Source of the DNA: Campylorhamphus procurvoides
Taxonomy: Eukaryota; Chordata; Aves; Passeriformes; Dendrocolaptidae
Assembly (NCBI GenBank): GCA_013396655.1
Contig: WBMV01004885.1
Location: 62,001 to 126,000, forward strand
Length of the DNA stretch: 64,000 bases
Direction: 5' to 3'
This document shows positions 13,447 to 24,620 of the stretch, in pieces; the first letter of the stretch is position 1; every line of letters begins with the position of its first letter. The position numbers and the translations under genes are program-made. Under the pieces are notes generated by a model. That model was not told the DNA's origin, ran no database searches, and was given only the letters and a program-made list of their open reading frames with translations.

Positions 13447-14980
13447 CCATCTCTATTCCTCCCTCTCTCCATCTGCCTCCCTTCCTCCACCCATCTCTCC
13501 ATCTCTATTCCTCCCTCTCTCCATCTGCCTCCCTTCCTCCACCCATCTCTCCATCTCTATTCCTCCCTCTCTCCATCTGCCTCCCTTCCTCCACCCATCT
13601 CTCCATCTCTATTCCTCCCTCTCTCCATCTGCCTCCCTTCCTCCACCCATCTCTCCATCTCTATTCCTCCCTCTCTCCATCTGCCTCCCTTCCTCCACCC
13701 ATCTCTCCATCTCTATTCCTCCCTCTCTCCATCTGCCTCCCTTCCTCCACCCATCTCTCCATCTCTATTCCTCCCTCTCTCCATCTGCCTCCCTTCCTCC
13801 ACCCATCTCTCCATCTCTATTCCTCCCTCTCTCCATCTGCCTCCCTTCCTCCACCCATCTCTCCATCTCTATTCCTCCCTCTCTCCATCTGCCTCCCTTC
13901 CTCCACCCATCTCTCCATCTCTATTCCTCCCTCTCTCCATCTGCCTCCCTTCCTCCACCCATCTCTCCATCTCTATTCCTCCCTCTCTCCATCTGCCTCC
14001 CTTCCTCCACCCATCTCTCCATCTCTATTCCTCCCTCTCTCCATCTGCCTCCCTTCCTCCACCCATCTCTCCATCTCTATTCCTCCCTCTCTCCATCTGC
14101 CTCCCTTCCTCCACCCATCTCTCCATCTCTATTCCTCCCTCTCTCCATCTGCCTCCCTTCCTCCACCCATCTCTCCATCTCTATTCCTCCCTCTCTCCAT
14201 CTGCCTCCCTTCCTCCACCCATCTCTCCATCTCTATTCCTCCCTCTCTCCATCTGCCTCCCTTCCTCCACCCATCTCTCCATCTCTATTCCTCCCTCTCT
14301 CCATCTGCCTCCCTTCCTCCACCCATCTCTCCATCTCTATTCCTCCCTCTCTCCATCTGCCTCCCTTCCTCCACCCATCTCTCCATCTCTATTCCTCCCT
14401 CTCTCCATCTGCCTCCCTTCCTCCACCCATCTCTCCATCTCTATTCCTCCCTCTCTCCATCTGCCTCCCTTCCTCCACCCATCTCTCCATCTCTATTCCT
14501 CCCTCTCTCCATCTGCCTCCCTTCCTCCACCCATCTCTCCATCTCTATTCCTCCCTCTCTCCATCTGCCTCCCTTCCTCCACCCATCTCTCCATCTCTAT
14601 TCCTCCCTCTCTCCATCTGCCTCCCTTCCTCCACCCATCTCTCCATCTCTATTCCTCCCTCTCTCCATCTGCCTCCCTTCCTCCACCCATCTCTCCATCT
14701 CTATTCCTCCCTCTCTCCATCTGCCTCCCTTCCTCCACCCATCTCTCCATCTCTATTCCTCCCTCTCTCCATCTGCCTCCCTTCCTCCACCCATCTCTCC
14801 ATCTCTATTCCTCCCTCTCTCCATCTGCCTCCCTTCCTCCACCCATCTCTCCATCTCTATTCCTCCCTCTCTCCATCTGCCTCCCTTCCTCCACCCATCT
14901 CTCCATCTCTATTCCTCCCTCTCTCCATCTGCCTCCCTTCCTCCACCCATCTCTCCATCTCTATTCCTCCCTCTCTCCAT
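13447..14980. repeat. 52-bp tandem array, about 29.5 copies
   Basis: The unit begins CCATCTCTATTCCTCC and contains ATCTGCC and CCACCCATCTCT. Unit starts are spaced 52 bases apart from 13447 to 14955, which is exactly 29 intervals, followed by a 26-base partial copy. I saw no differences between copies by eye, and the translated repeats in all three frames are also invariant. Since 52 is not a multiple of three, each frame reads a 52-residue superrepeat, which explains the repetitive Ser/Pro/Leu open frames. Confidence 0.97.
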
Positions 14981-15267
14981 CCCTCTATCTCTGTCCCTCC
15001 TTCCCTCTCTCCTTTCCTCCATCCCTCTCTCTCTCCATCCCTCCATCTCTGTCCCTCCTTCCCTCTGTCTTTCTCTCCTCCTCTCCCTCCATCTCCATTC
15101 TTCCACTCCCTCCCTCCATCTCTCCCTCAATCCTTTCATCTGTCCTTCCATCTGCCCTTCCTTCCCTCTCTCCTTTCCTCCATCCCTCTCTCTCTCCATC
15201 CCTCTATCTCTCCATCTCTACCACTCCTTCCCTCCATCCCTCCTCTCCATTCTTCTCCATCCACCTC

Positions 15268-15988
15268 TCCATCTCTATTCCTCCTTCTTTCTGTCCTTCC
15301 ATCCCTCTTCTCCATCTCTCCCTTCCTCCATCCCTCCGTCCACCCCTTTATCTCTCCATCCCTCCCTCTCTCCCTCCCTCTATTACTGTATTCAACCCTC
15401 CCTCCCTCCTTTCCATTCCTCCATCTCTATTCCTCCTTCTTTCTGTCCTTCCATCCCTCTTCTCCATCTCTCCCTTCCTCCATCCCTCCGTCCACCCCTT
15501 TATCTCTCCATCCCTCCCTCTCTCCCTCCCTCTATTACTGTATTCAACCCTCCCTCCCTCCTTTCCATTCCTCCATCTCTATTCCTCCTTCTTTCTGTCC
15601 TTCCATCCCTCTTCTCCATCTCTCCCTTCCTCCATCCCTCCGTCCACCCCTTTATCTCTCCATCCCTCCCTCTCTCCCTCCCTCTATTACTGTATTCAAC
15701 CCTCCCTCCCTCCTTTCCATTCCTCCATCTCTATTCCTCCTTCTTTCTGTCCTTCCATCCCTCTTCTCCATCTCTCCCTTCCTCCATCCCTCCGTCCACC
15801 CCTTTATCTCTCCATCCCTCCCTCTCTCCCTCCCTCTATTACTGTATTCAACCCTCCCTCCCTCCTTTCCATTCCTCCATCTCTATTCCTCCTTCTTTCT
15901 GTCCTTCCATCCCTCTTCTCCATCTCTCCCTTCCTCCATCCCTCCGTCCACCCCTTTATCTCTCCATCCCTCCCTCTCTCCCTCCCTC
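15268..15988. repeat. 152-bp tandem array, about 4.7 copies
   Basis: The anchor CTATTACTGTATTCAACCC occurs at 15380, 15532, 15684 and 15836, a constant spacing of 152 bases. The unit otherwise consists of CT-rich sequence including CTCCTTCTTTCTGTCC and CCGTCCACCCC. Partial units extend the array on both sides. It is distinct from the 52-bp array upstream, though both share the ATCTCTATTCCTCC motif. Confidence 0.95.
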
Positions 15989-16319
15989 CCTCCCTTTATC
16001 CCTTTGGGCTCATTTCATTAAGCACACAGGGTAACTGCAATGAAATGTGCAGACCAGCCCCATCCATTCCTGTTGAACAGCAAGAAAACAACTCTCATTT
16101 TTTACACAAGCATTTATATGTTCCAGCAGTACAAGTTTCTGTGTGTCCCTTGCAGTGTGAGCAGGGACCATGGATACACATGGATACAGTGCTCCCACAG
16201 CCCCAAGGCAGTCAGGGGATGGAGGGTGTAGCACGGTATCCCCACTTGTTCTATTCCTGAGCGTGCTGTGGTCAAAAGCACACTGACTTGCAGGGTCACC
16301 TCTGTGTCTCTTACTGCAG

Positions 16320-16607
16320 CTGGACAGTGTCACTTCACTCATCCAGGCTGCCAAAAACCTCATGAACGCTGTGGTGCAGACAGTGAAGATGTCCTACATT
16401 GCATCCACCAAGATCATCAAGATCCAGAGCCCTGCTGGCCCCCGGCACCCCGTGGTGATGTGGAGAATGAAGGCTCCCGAGAAGAAGCCCCTCATTAAAA
16501 GAGAGAAGCCAGAGGAACTCTATGCTGCTGTCAGGAAGGGCTCTGCAAAGAAGAGAATCCACCCTGTGCAAGTCATGAGTGAATTCAGAGGCAGACAAGT
16601 TGTCTAA
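16320..16607 (+). CDS. CTNNA3: CTNNA3 terminal coding exon with stop codon
   Basis: This exon encodes the last 95 residues plus a TAA stop. It opens LDSVTSLIQAAKNLMNAVVQ, the last helix of the actin-binding domain. Next comes a stretch with MSYIASTKI, then PVVMWRMKAPEKKPLIKREK, and a basic tail ending in MSEFRGRQVV. The acceptor is CTCTTACTGCAG and the reading frame joins the previous exon in phase 0. The WRMKAPEKKPL block and the basic C-terminal tail are conserved across alpha-catenins. The MSEFRGRQ end fits alpha-T-catenin, whereas alpha-E and alpha-N end in LSEFKAMDS-type sequence. The reading frame is intact, so the 3' end of the gene looks functional. Confidence 0.96.
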   Translation: MDSVTSLIQAAKNLMNAVVQTVKMSYIASTKIIKIQSPAGPRHPVVMWRMKAPEKKPLIKREKPEELYAAVRKGSAKKRIHPVQVMSEFRGRQVV

Positions 16608-16722
16608 TATTTTGCCACCTTGTGTGTTCCTATCTTGAATTTCTGATGATTTTTCATCTTTTCCCCCACTTATTTAATAATTATGTATGTTAGAGTTTTG
16701 CTGTTCTTAAGTTCCCAGCCCC

Positions 16723-16728
16723 AATAAA
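16723..16728 (+). promoter_or_regulatory. CTNNA3: Proximal poly(A) signal of CTNNA3
   Basis: A canonical AATAAA lies 115 bases after the stop codon, in the context CCCCAATAAATCTCTGCC. The following bases include a weakly GT-rich stretch (GCATGTGGAGC). It would give a 3' UTR of roughly 135-150 bases. Confidence 0.65.
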
Positions 16729-17744
16729 TCTCTGCCTGCTGCATGTGGAGCATCAGATAAATCAGACATGAACAACACACCTTTGCTAATTGCTGCACAA
16801 AGGAACAAACAGGAAATCACTCATCCTTCGGAGATCAGGGGTGAAATCCAGGTAGGCATGGTGAGATTTCTGCACGGTGTCTGTAGGGATTTAAGTTCCT
16901 TAGGACAGCAGAGTCCCAAATGCAGGACTGTGCAGGTAAGTGACCTGCTGAATGGCTGCACTCTGGCTCCAAGCTCACAATGAAGGTAAGGGCTGTTAGT
17001 CCAGACCTCTGCAACAGCCTTAAGAGAAAGAAAATGCTTCTAAATCCATTTGAATCTCAAACCCACTTGACTAACCTTTTTTGAAGACTCTCCTGCCCTC
17101 CCTGCCTCATGATGAAGTTCTCCCAGACTACCCTTGTTACCCAAGGTGTCTCTGCCTGGCCATTCCACAGGTCCCTCGCTGTGTTCTATTGCACTTGCTC
17201 AGGTGGAAGGGCTCCCTCCAAAGCCAGAGCACCGTGATGTGTCCCTCACTGCCATCATGAGGCAGCTCCAGCCCAGGGGCTGCTGCTCCTTGTCCTTTCC
17301 CACCATGTTTTGCACAGCACTGCCCTGCTGGCACAGTGTGGGCAGCAAAGCTAACCAGAGGTGGTGCCTTTGCCCTTGGGGCTGCTCTGTTCCCAGGCTC
17401 AGGATGGTGGGGCAGTATCATTTCTGGGTTGCTGATGAAGGAACCCCAAGAAACCTACACTGCTCATGAATTAAAAAGTGTGTAGATGATTATTCCACCA
17501 TCCCTAACTTTGCTATCTGTTAAACGAAACAAAAAGAGGGGTTTGGAAGAAAAATGACCTCCTTGCAGCTCCAGTTCCCCCCAGCATGTTTGCATGAAGG
17601 CCTCAGTGCCATGTTCTGGGCTTTGCTCGTCCCCTTGGGGTGCCACCATGACCTGGTGCCCCTGGCTGTGGGGCTGTGTCTGTGTTTACACCCTCATGGC
17701 TCCAGGTCACACCGTCTGGAATAATGCATTATTACTGTATTATC

Positions 17745-17750
17745 AATAAA
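17745..17750 (+). promoter_or_regulatory. CTNNA3: Distal poly(A) signal of CTNNA3
   Basis: A second AATAAA sits in the context TTATCAATAAAAGCACG. About 25-60 bases downstream there is a clear GT-rich stretch (TCTTGTGGGATTTGTTTTC, then GTGTGTC), the usual downstream element. By context it looks at least as strong as the proximal site, so a 1.15 kb 3' UTR is plausible. Confidence 0.55.
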
Positions 17751-19599
17751 AGCACGCACACCACTGAGGAGAGAGCTCTTGTGGGATTTGTTTTCAGTGT
17801 GTCTCATCCTTGGTCTCCACAACTCAGTCCACAAGCCTGGCAGGTTTGCCAATAGGAGTGCCAGCCTTGCAGCAGGCTGTGTGTACTCTGCCCTAAGTGT
17901 CTGCTCGAAGGGAAAGCCTTTCTAGCATTAGTATCACTAAAGCACACTTTATTACCTCATTTAATGCTCCTTGCTGCAATGCCACTCACTGCTCTTACCC
18001 TGGCCACACTCAGCAGCCAGTTTGATCTCAGCACAGGAATTCATTAGGCAAAAAACAACCCTCTAAATGAACAAGAAAATCAAAACCCACTGCTGGTTTT
18101 GGAGAAGAGACAAAGGAATGACAAGTGAATTCTATCTAGACTATTTTTCTTGGATAAAGGTCAATGCCAAGCAAAAACATAAAGTTTGTTGCTGGCTGGC
18201 TTCCAGGAGGCAGAGGATAGGGTAAGCCCTGGAGCTCCCTGTCCCCTCAGCGAAGCAGGGAACCACCTCTTCCCTGCCCCTGGGTAACTGGAAGGAGGCT
18301 GCTCTGCTAAGGTTTATCCAAAAGCATTGCTCAGTTCATCCTGCAATCCCTCCCCTCCTTCCCAGCCCAGCTTTCAGAGTGTAACCACCACAGTTTGCAC
18401 AGGTAGGAAGCACACCACCAGTAAAGAGAGATGCTCCCCAATAGAAAATATGTCTTCCTTGCCCTTTCCTCCTGCTGCACTTTTAACAACTTGTCTTTAT
18501 TTAGGCATGTCGGGGCCCACTTTAAAATACCAAAATCCAAAATATGAAGGTTATTAATACAGCACTCCAAAGGGCAAAGAGCTTATTGGTAGTGTGAGCC
18601 ACTGAGTCATGTGGGTGGGGATGGCACATCCTCCAGCACTCTGCTATCAGCAGGCCTGGGCTGAAACTCTATTAATTTTCTGCATCACCAACAGCTGAGG
18701 ACCCAAGCTGACAGCCAATAATACATGAGGCCACTGCAAGCAAAATACGTGCCAAACCAACCTTCCCATCACCTCCTGAAACATCAGCTGCAGAATATAA
18801 CACACAGAAAATATGCAGCACAAGAAGGAATACAAAGAAAATTGTTCCTGAGTGTAAGAGCCCTTACAATTTTGGTTTTCATTAACGCAGTATTTCAACT
18901 CCCAGGCAGCTGCACATTTCTCTTCCTCCCTGCTAAGTGGATTCTTCAAGTCTGAGTGTGCTATAATAAATCCATGTGCTTGGACTTTCCAAGGTACCAA
19001 GGCAGGGGATGCGAGCAGCTCTTGCTGTGCTCCTGCTTCAGGTCTGTGGACATATCCTCCCCCAGTGACTGGGGCATGAAGAGATGTGTGTCCTTCTACA
19101 GAGGCTTTTCTGTCCCTTCCTGCTGGTTGGCTATGCACTAGATAAAACAGGATGTCTCTGGCTAACAAAAGCATGTTCAGCCATATTTCTGATGGAACAA
19201 TTTGCAAGAGATTTTTTTCTATAGCCCCTTTTCTGGCCAAATCTTAAATTCCTCATCCAGGAAATTTATACCCTGCTACTGCCATCTCTTTGTCCATAAA
19301 CAAGACATCATCTAAACAAGCCTGGTCACCCAACCCCATCTAGCTGTGAGAGCCACATTTTGGCAGAGGATTTGCCCCAGCCCAGTCCATGCAGGGACTG
19401 TCCCAGGTCTGCCAGCACTGCAAACAACACAGGGAATGAAGTCTGTGCTTCCATGGCCTGGACAACATGCCACGGATCTCATACACAAATAAAGGAAGGC
19501 CATGAGCACACACTGCAAACCAGTGGTCCTTGATGTGGTTGCCTTAATGCTTAGCTGATCTTTGCCCTGGCCTGACAGAAAAATAACTCTTTCTCTACT

Positions 19600-19770
19600 A
19601 TTTACCTATTGTAAGCTAATTATTACCTATTATTACCTAATTATATACTTATTTAATATGCATTTTATATCTATTACAGTACACATTACTAATGATAATA
19701 CATTCATAAAAGTAATGTAAATGTAATTATTTTATATAGTTATAATTAAATAAATGTATTCATATAATTA
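19600..19770. repeat. AT-rich low-complexity patch
   Basis: The stretch is dominated by A and T, with repeated TTACCTATTATTACC-like and TATTTAATAT-like words. No coding content or longer regular period was seen. It may be a decayed AT-rich microsatellite. Confidence 0.7.
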
Positions 19771-22700
19771 ATACTTAACTCTTGCAAAACTGCGTTTGTT
19801 AAAATTCGTAGCCATAATTCTCAGAAGTCTGTGAGTGTAACCTTGGAAAGTGCAGCATTTGCATGCTCAGAGATGGGATTGAGGGGACACAGCCTTTGTT
19901 CCCAGGAGAATGCCGTGCTGGCACTCTGGCACACCCTCAGCCCAATATAAACTCCCCTTAGCTCTTCAAGACATCCTTTTCCCTTCCAGACAGGTCTCCA
20001 TAAACACACCAAAGAGCCACTGACCAGCTTTAGCCCCACTGTAATCATTCCCCACATGCTCCCCAGCAGTGAGTCTCCAACTTTCCCCTCCTTACTGAAG
20101 TGGCAAGCTGTTTTGGCAAGCTGTGTTAATGGCCCACTGTAATGCCTAAAGATTCTGGTGTCTAAAGGGAGGATAAAAGGGGGATTAGTGGCAAAATACT
20201 AAAGAATTAAAGCAGCACACACAGAAGAGCTTACAAAACACTCAAAAACTTAGACTACAAACAGAGCAGGCTCCACTTGTAAAATCAACAAACTAAATGC
20301 AGTGGTCAAAAACTTCTCTCCCTCCCATCTGTGATCTGGCAACAGCAATTCCTTGTCTAGGAAAAGGTTATTTTCTTCAAACTCTCATCCTTAAACTCCT
20401 GTGCTGCGAGAACAGATGGCAAACCACGTGTCAAAACACAAACCAAGACTATTAGACAAAGAGAATAAACCCAAGATTTCTCCTTTAAAAATAGGAACTC
20501 TTCACTGGACTCCCAAAGCCAATGCAGTGTTAGCTGAGCCAACCCAAAAGGGTCCAAAGCCCCTGAGAACTCAGTTTATACAGAGCACACACAAGAATGA
20601 CTTCTTTGGATAAAGCTCTTGCACACAAGACTTGATCTGGACTGGTAAGATCAGCTTTGGTAATTTTGTTATATTTTACTGAAAAATAACGGAAACATTT
20701 GAAGACTTATATAAATTAATTATCTTACCCAGCTGAGCTTTCTACTTCCAATTATTTGCTATATTGAGAGACCAGATTTTTATAATAGAATTGGGCATAA
20801 TGAAGTTTGTAAAATGAGAAACTGAAATGAATTAAAAACATTGATTTTTCCCTCTAAAGATGGATTTTCTCCTGACATCGCTTACCCTTTTGCCATTTTC
20901 TTTGCAGGATCACTAAGTACCATACTCAGAAGGCATCTGGTGGTATCTCTAAAGCAAAAGAAATTGGGTTTTGTACTAACATTGTGGTACAGCAGCAGAA
21001 CCACAGATTTTAGAATAAATTCTACAGGTACCTCTGTGTCTTTCATACGGCACCCACTACACCTGGCAAGTCCATATTCCACTGTTCTCTGCCTGATATT
21101 GCAACCTAAATGACAGGAGGATCTGAAGAACACTCAGCAGGAGACACAAATTACATTAGATAATAGGTTGATAGCACAGCTCTAGGAAGGGCCCCAGGAA
21201 AAACTGTTCCACACAAACTCTGGGCTGCTGCAGTGCTTTACCCCATTGCAGCACATGGAGCAGGAGCCAGAGCAGCACCAGGAACAGCAGCAGGACAAAC
21301 TCTGGGCTGATCATCAGGAGCAGGGTGAGGTGAAACACCCATTGCCAGGTTGGGAGGATGCAGCTCCTCCTCTCAGGAGGAATCCCACTGCGAGGGGCTG
21401 GCTGCTCCTGCCAGATAGGAATTACACTGTCAGCCAGGGGCAGGCTCTTGGCACTCCTGGGGCACCTTAAAGATATCTTAGCATGAGTAAGAACCAGAGC
21501 CTGGGAGCCACTGCTGCCAGAGATTCTGCTGGAAACCTGTGCTCTGCCCTTCCACTATTTGCACTTTCTGTTGCTCGTATGTCAGCACACTCTAGTGTGA
21601 ATATGGGACACACACTGGCTTCCTCACAGTAAAGAAGAGAAAAGTTAATTTTCTGCTTCAGAAAACAGACTTGCTGGTTCAGAAGGTCATCAAATACCAG
21701 TCTCCTCCATGGACTGAAACCACTGAAACTGAATCTTGTAAGGGAAAACTCTCATATGCCAGTAGTCCCTAACAAGCAGAATTTGGGTGCTGTACATGGG
21801 AGAGAAGATAGAGTAAGTACAGAAAGCAGATTTATAACTCTACAAAAGGATTAATGTTACTTTTTTGCACAAATATTTATGTATTTATTTATTCCATCCT
21901 GCACTGGTATAGTACTTGCAGCTGAGAACCCTTCAAAACATTAAGACTGACTGTAAGAAATATTTAATAAGGCAATTTGTATGTTGAAGCTATGATTAAA
22001 AAACCCAGACTAGTGCAATGTTTTGAAAACTATTATGAAAGAGAAAAGTGTTTTTTTCTTGCACTATTTCACACACTGAAGAGGGCAAGACAATTAACTC
22101 CAAACTGTCTTTATAAGCACAGAATTTTATGAGAATTCTAATGTAAACCAATAATCTAAGCAAGTACAGAAATCAACACTACAAATTCTGTTCATGCTGG
22201 TCTTGAAAAAAAGAATTCTCTGTTCTCTTTGAGGAGATTCTCAAAAGAAAACACTATTACTATTCTATAGCACCCCCTCTGCTAAAAAGCACGTCCTATC
22301 CCAAACTTCTTTATACTATTTATTGAAGGGAATTAAAGACTGAACACAGACAAACGCAGCACCAGCAGAGTCTGCCAACATAGAGGGTGATCAATATAGG
22401 AAGGTGATTTCAGAAGGTAACTTCAGAAAACAACAAAAAAGGCCTAAACCACAAACACCACCCTAAACCAGCCCTGCGTGCTCCCTGTGGATGAGTGTTT
22501 CAGTTGCCTTGCTGAACTGGCTCCTAATTCATCAGCATCTCTTCAGAAATAGCCCAAATAAATCCAGATTTTATCTTCCTGATACACTATCCTTTAAATT
22601 TAATTGACGGAAATCCAGTAGGTCGAATATCAAGTTTCAGCCTCACCTCTTTGACTGAGAGCTTGTTTAGGAATGGCAATGGACTTCATTCATTTCTGGT

Positions 22701-24603
22701 TATATACTTCCATGAGCACATCCCCTTATATATGCTATTTATTTACTTAATAAAGCAAATCTTAGTAGAGCAACTTCTTCCCACTCCTCACAGTGGAATA
22801 CTTCAGCACTGCTGATGTTATCCCATGACCTTACCTAATTACAAGTTAGAATGGCCAGCTACTCAATGACATCAAACACATTTCTGCTTTTTTTTTATAA
22901 ATGAAAGCAGATATTTAAGATTTTGCTGCATTTTTACTACTGTCTGTAGCAAAGAAATAAAATTCATAACCATAGGTGTAACTACTTCTTTCTATGCAAA
23001 GCACTGCACAAGTCAGAGCTTCTTATGGTATATTCAGATCAGCTCAGCTGGGAAAACTTCCTTCTTAAATGTTTAAATGCTAAGAAATGTAAAAGCCAAA
23101 TTACCTTGGAGAGCCTGTAGTGCTTGTAGAACAGATTACTATATCCCAGACTGAATGCATTAGCAATGAAGTCCAGAATGCTTGCATCAGGTTTGCCTGC
23201 ATCACTGCATGGGATGGGAGATAACTGGTACCAGAGGGCAAGGCAGGAACAGAGAGGGGGACAAATATGGCACTAAGTCTGTATTGCATGTGCAGTTTAA
23301 AAGGTCAGTGCACTGTGGAAGCACCACCCACTCAACACACCTCATCAAATACAGGAAATAAAAAGGAAATCAAAGCTATGAGGTGAAAAACAGAACTCAC
23401 AAAAGCCCAAGAGCAGCCTGATTGGAGCCTTTCTTGTTCCAAGAGCAGTACCCCAAACAGGTAACGTGGTACCTGAGCAAGTCCATTTGGATGCTTGGTA
23501 ACTCTAGATACAAACTGCACAGTGAAATAGAGACTGACATGGATCTACTTGAGCAACATGCTGTTGGGACTTGGTTATTAAAGGGAAACAGGAGAAAGGA
23601 AAACAACCAGCACACACACTCAGCCCATTCCAGCCCTCGACCACCCTCAGCCCCTGAGCTGCCCCCAATGCTGAAGGATGCTCTGGAGGGACTGGCTGGG
23701 CAGCTGCCAAGGTGGGCCTGCAGGAGAACATCAAGGCACCAAGCTGCAGCCAGAGGGCAGGAAAAGGGACTGGAGGGGAGAGATTAGGCATTAGGAGGAA
23801 AGAACACAGACAGACTGACTGCTGGGCCATTCATTAGGGACCTAAACAGCAAAGTGAGTCACTGAGCACGAACATTAGGGACATGATTCAGGAAAAGAAT
23901 CCCATTCCTTCTTATTCCACGTGGGGAAAGCAGCGTTTTAAAAACAGAATATAAGGAATTGACAAGGTGAAATAAAGCACAAGTGGGACAAGAAGGAACA
24001 ATCAGTCAAGGGTTTAATCCCTGTGTGAGAGAACAGACTCGTATCTCACTAGATGGCCTGCTAAGGTGTTGGATGAACCTCCTGTCTGTCTCTGGTGGTG
24101 CCCACACTGACTCCTGGTGGGAACTGTGTTCTTTTTCCCTTCTTCTTCTCTCCTTTGTTCCCTTTGGGGGTAACTTACCACCAACGAATGGTATTTCATT
24201 AAATTGTAGGGGTTGGTGTTTGCTGGTGCTCTACTGTAATGCTCTTCCTTGGGTCTATGTTATCCCTGTAAACCCTTTTGCCAAAACACCTCTTTTCTCA
24301 CTAAATTAAAAGAAATCTCTTGGGAAACACTTGTACTGTGTTCTCTTTACACAGTTCAAGGTATCAAAGAACCAAAGGCTTTGCAAGATTTTGCATGGGG
24401 CAGTGCCTTCCTTTCCCCTTTATGCTCAGGACAATCATCCCCCCCAGATAAAACAGGACCTGCCCAAACAGTTCCTGAGCACCCCTGCCCTGTGTCCCCA
24501 CCACGAGACCCTGCCCTCACAGGCACCCCATCCCAGCAGCCTGAGCTGTGCAGTGCCCAGCCCAAAAACTGTATGAAACTGCACAATTTCATCGGAATTT
24601 TAA

Positions 24604-24620
24604 ACACACACACACACACA
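24604..24620. repeat. (CA)n microsatellite, about 8 units
   Basis: An uninterrupted run of alternating A and C of about 17 bases lies between TTTTAA and GCTTTAGC. It is short and has no associated feature. Confidence 0.9.

Larger units (their letters stand above)
13205..16003. repeat. 2.8 kb polypyrimidine/polypurine low-complexity tract
   Basis: On the + strand the tract is almost entirely C and T, with scattered A (mainly in CCAT and CTAT) and rare G. It has five parts: an irregular leader (13205-13446), a 52-bp array, an irregular spacer (14981-15267), a 152-bp array, and a short tail. The spacer repeats pieces of the leader, such as CCCTCTATCTCTGTCCCTCC, which suggests nested duplication. 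Such tracts can form triplex (H-DNA) structures where mirror symmetry exists. Confidence 0.95.
13082..16319 (+). other. CTNNA3: Last CTNNA3 intron, mostly pyrimidine tandem repeats
   Basis: The intron runs from GTGAGT to a CTCTTACTGCAG acceptor. About 120 bases of ordinary sequence follow the donor. A 2.8 kb CT-rich tract then fills most of the intron, and about 315 bases of ordinary sequence precede the acceptor. Because the sense strand is nearly free of purines, stop codons cannot form and all three + frames stay open for 2.8-3 kb; these frames are not genes. The sense transcript would be a long CU-rich RNA, a known kind of binding target for PTB-type splicing factors, but any regulatory role is inference. 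Confidence 0.9.
16608..17770 (+). other. CTNNA3: CTNNA3 3' untranslated region (end uncertain)
   Basis: The UTR starts after the TAA at 16605-16607. A short form would end shortly after the AATAAA at 16723, and a long form shortly after the AATAAA at 17745. The region between contains only non-coding-looking sequence with short chance open frames. I place the outer bound about 20 bases past the distal signal; the true cleavage site cannot be read from sequence alone. Confidence 0.6.

Noticed and set aside
13447..14980. Possible CRISPR-like array
   Set aside because: The units are directly contiguous with no unique spacers and the genome is vertebrate.
12935..16260. Three overlapping + strand open frames of 940-1040 codons rich in Ser, Pro and Leu
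   Set aside because: They arise because nearly pure C/T sequence cannot form stop codons; all three frames are open at once. Only bases 12947-13081, and separately 16320-16607, are coding.
13082..16319. An alternative exon like the CTNNA2 neuronal insert
   Set aside because: The non-repeat ends of the intron contain no frame resembling that insert with matching splice sites.
18647..19240. 197-codon - strand frame downstream of CTNNA3
   Set aside because: No known domain and no promoter-like or CpG-rich sequence nearby.
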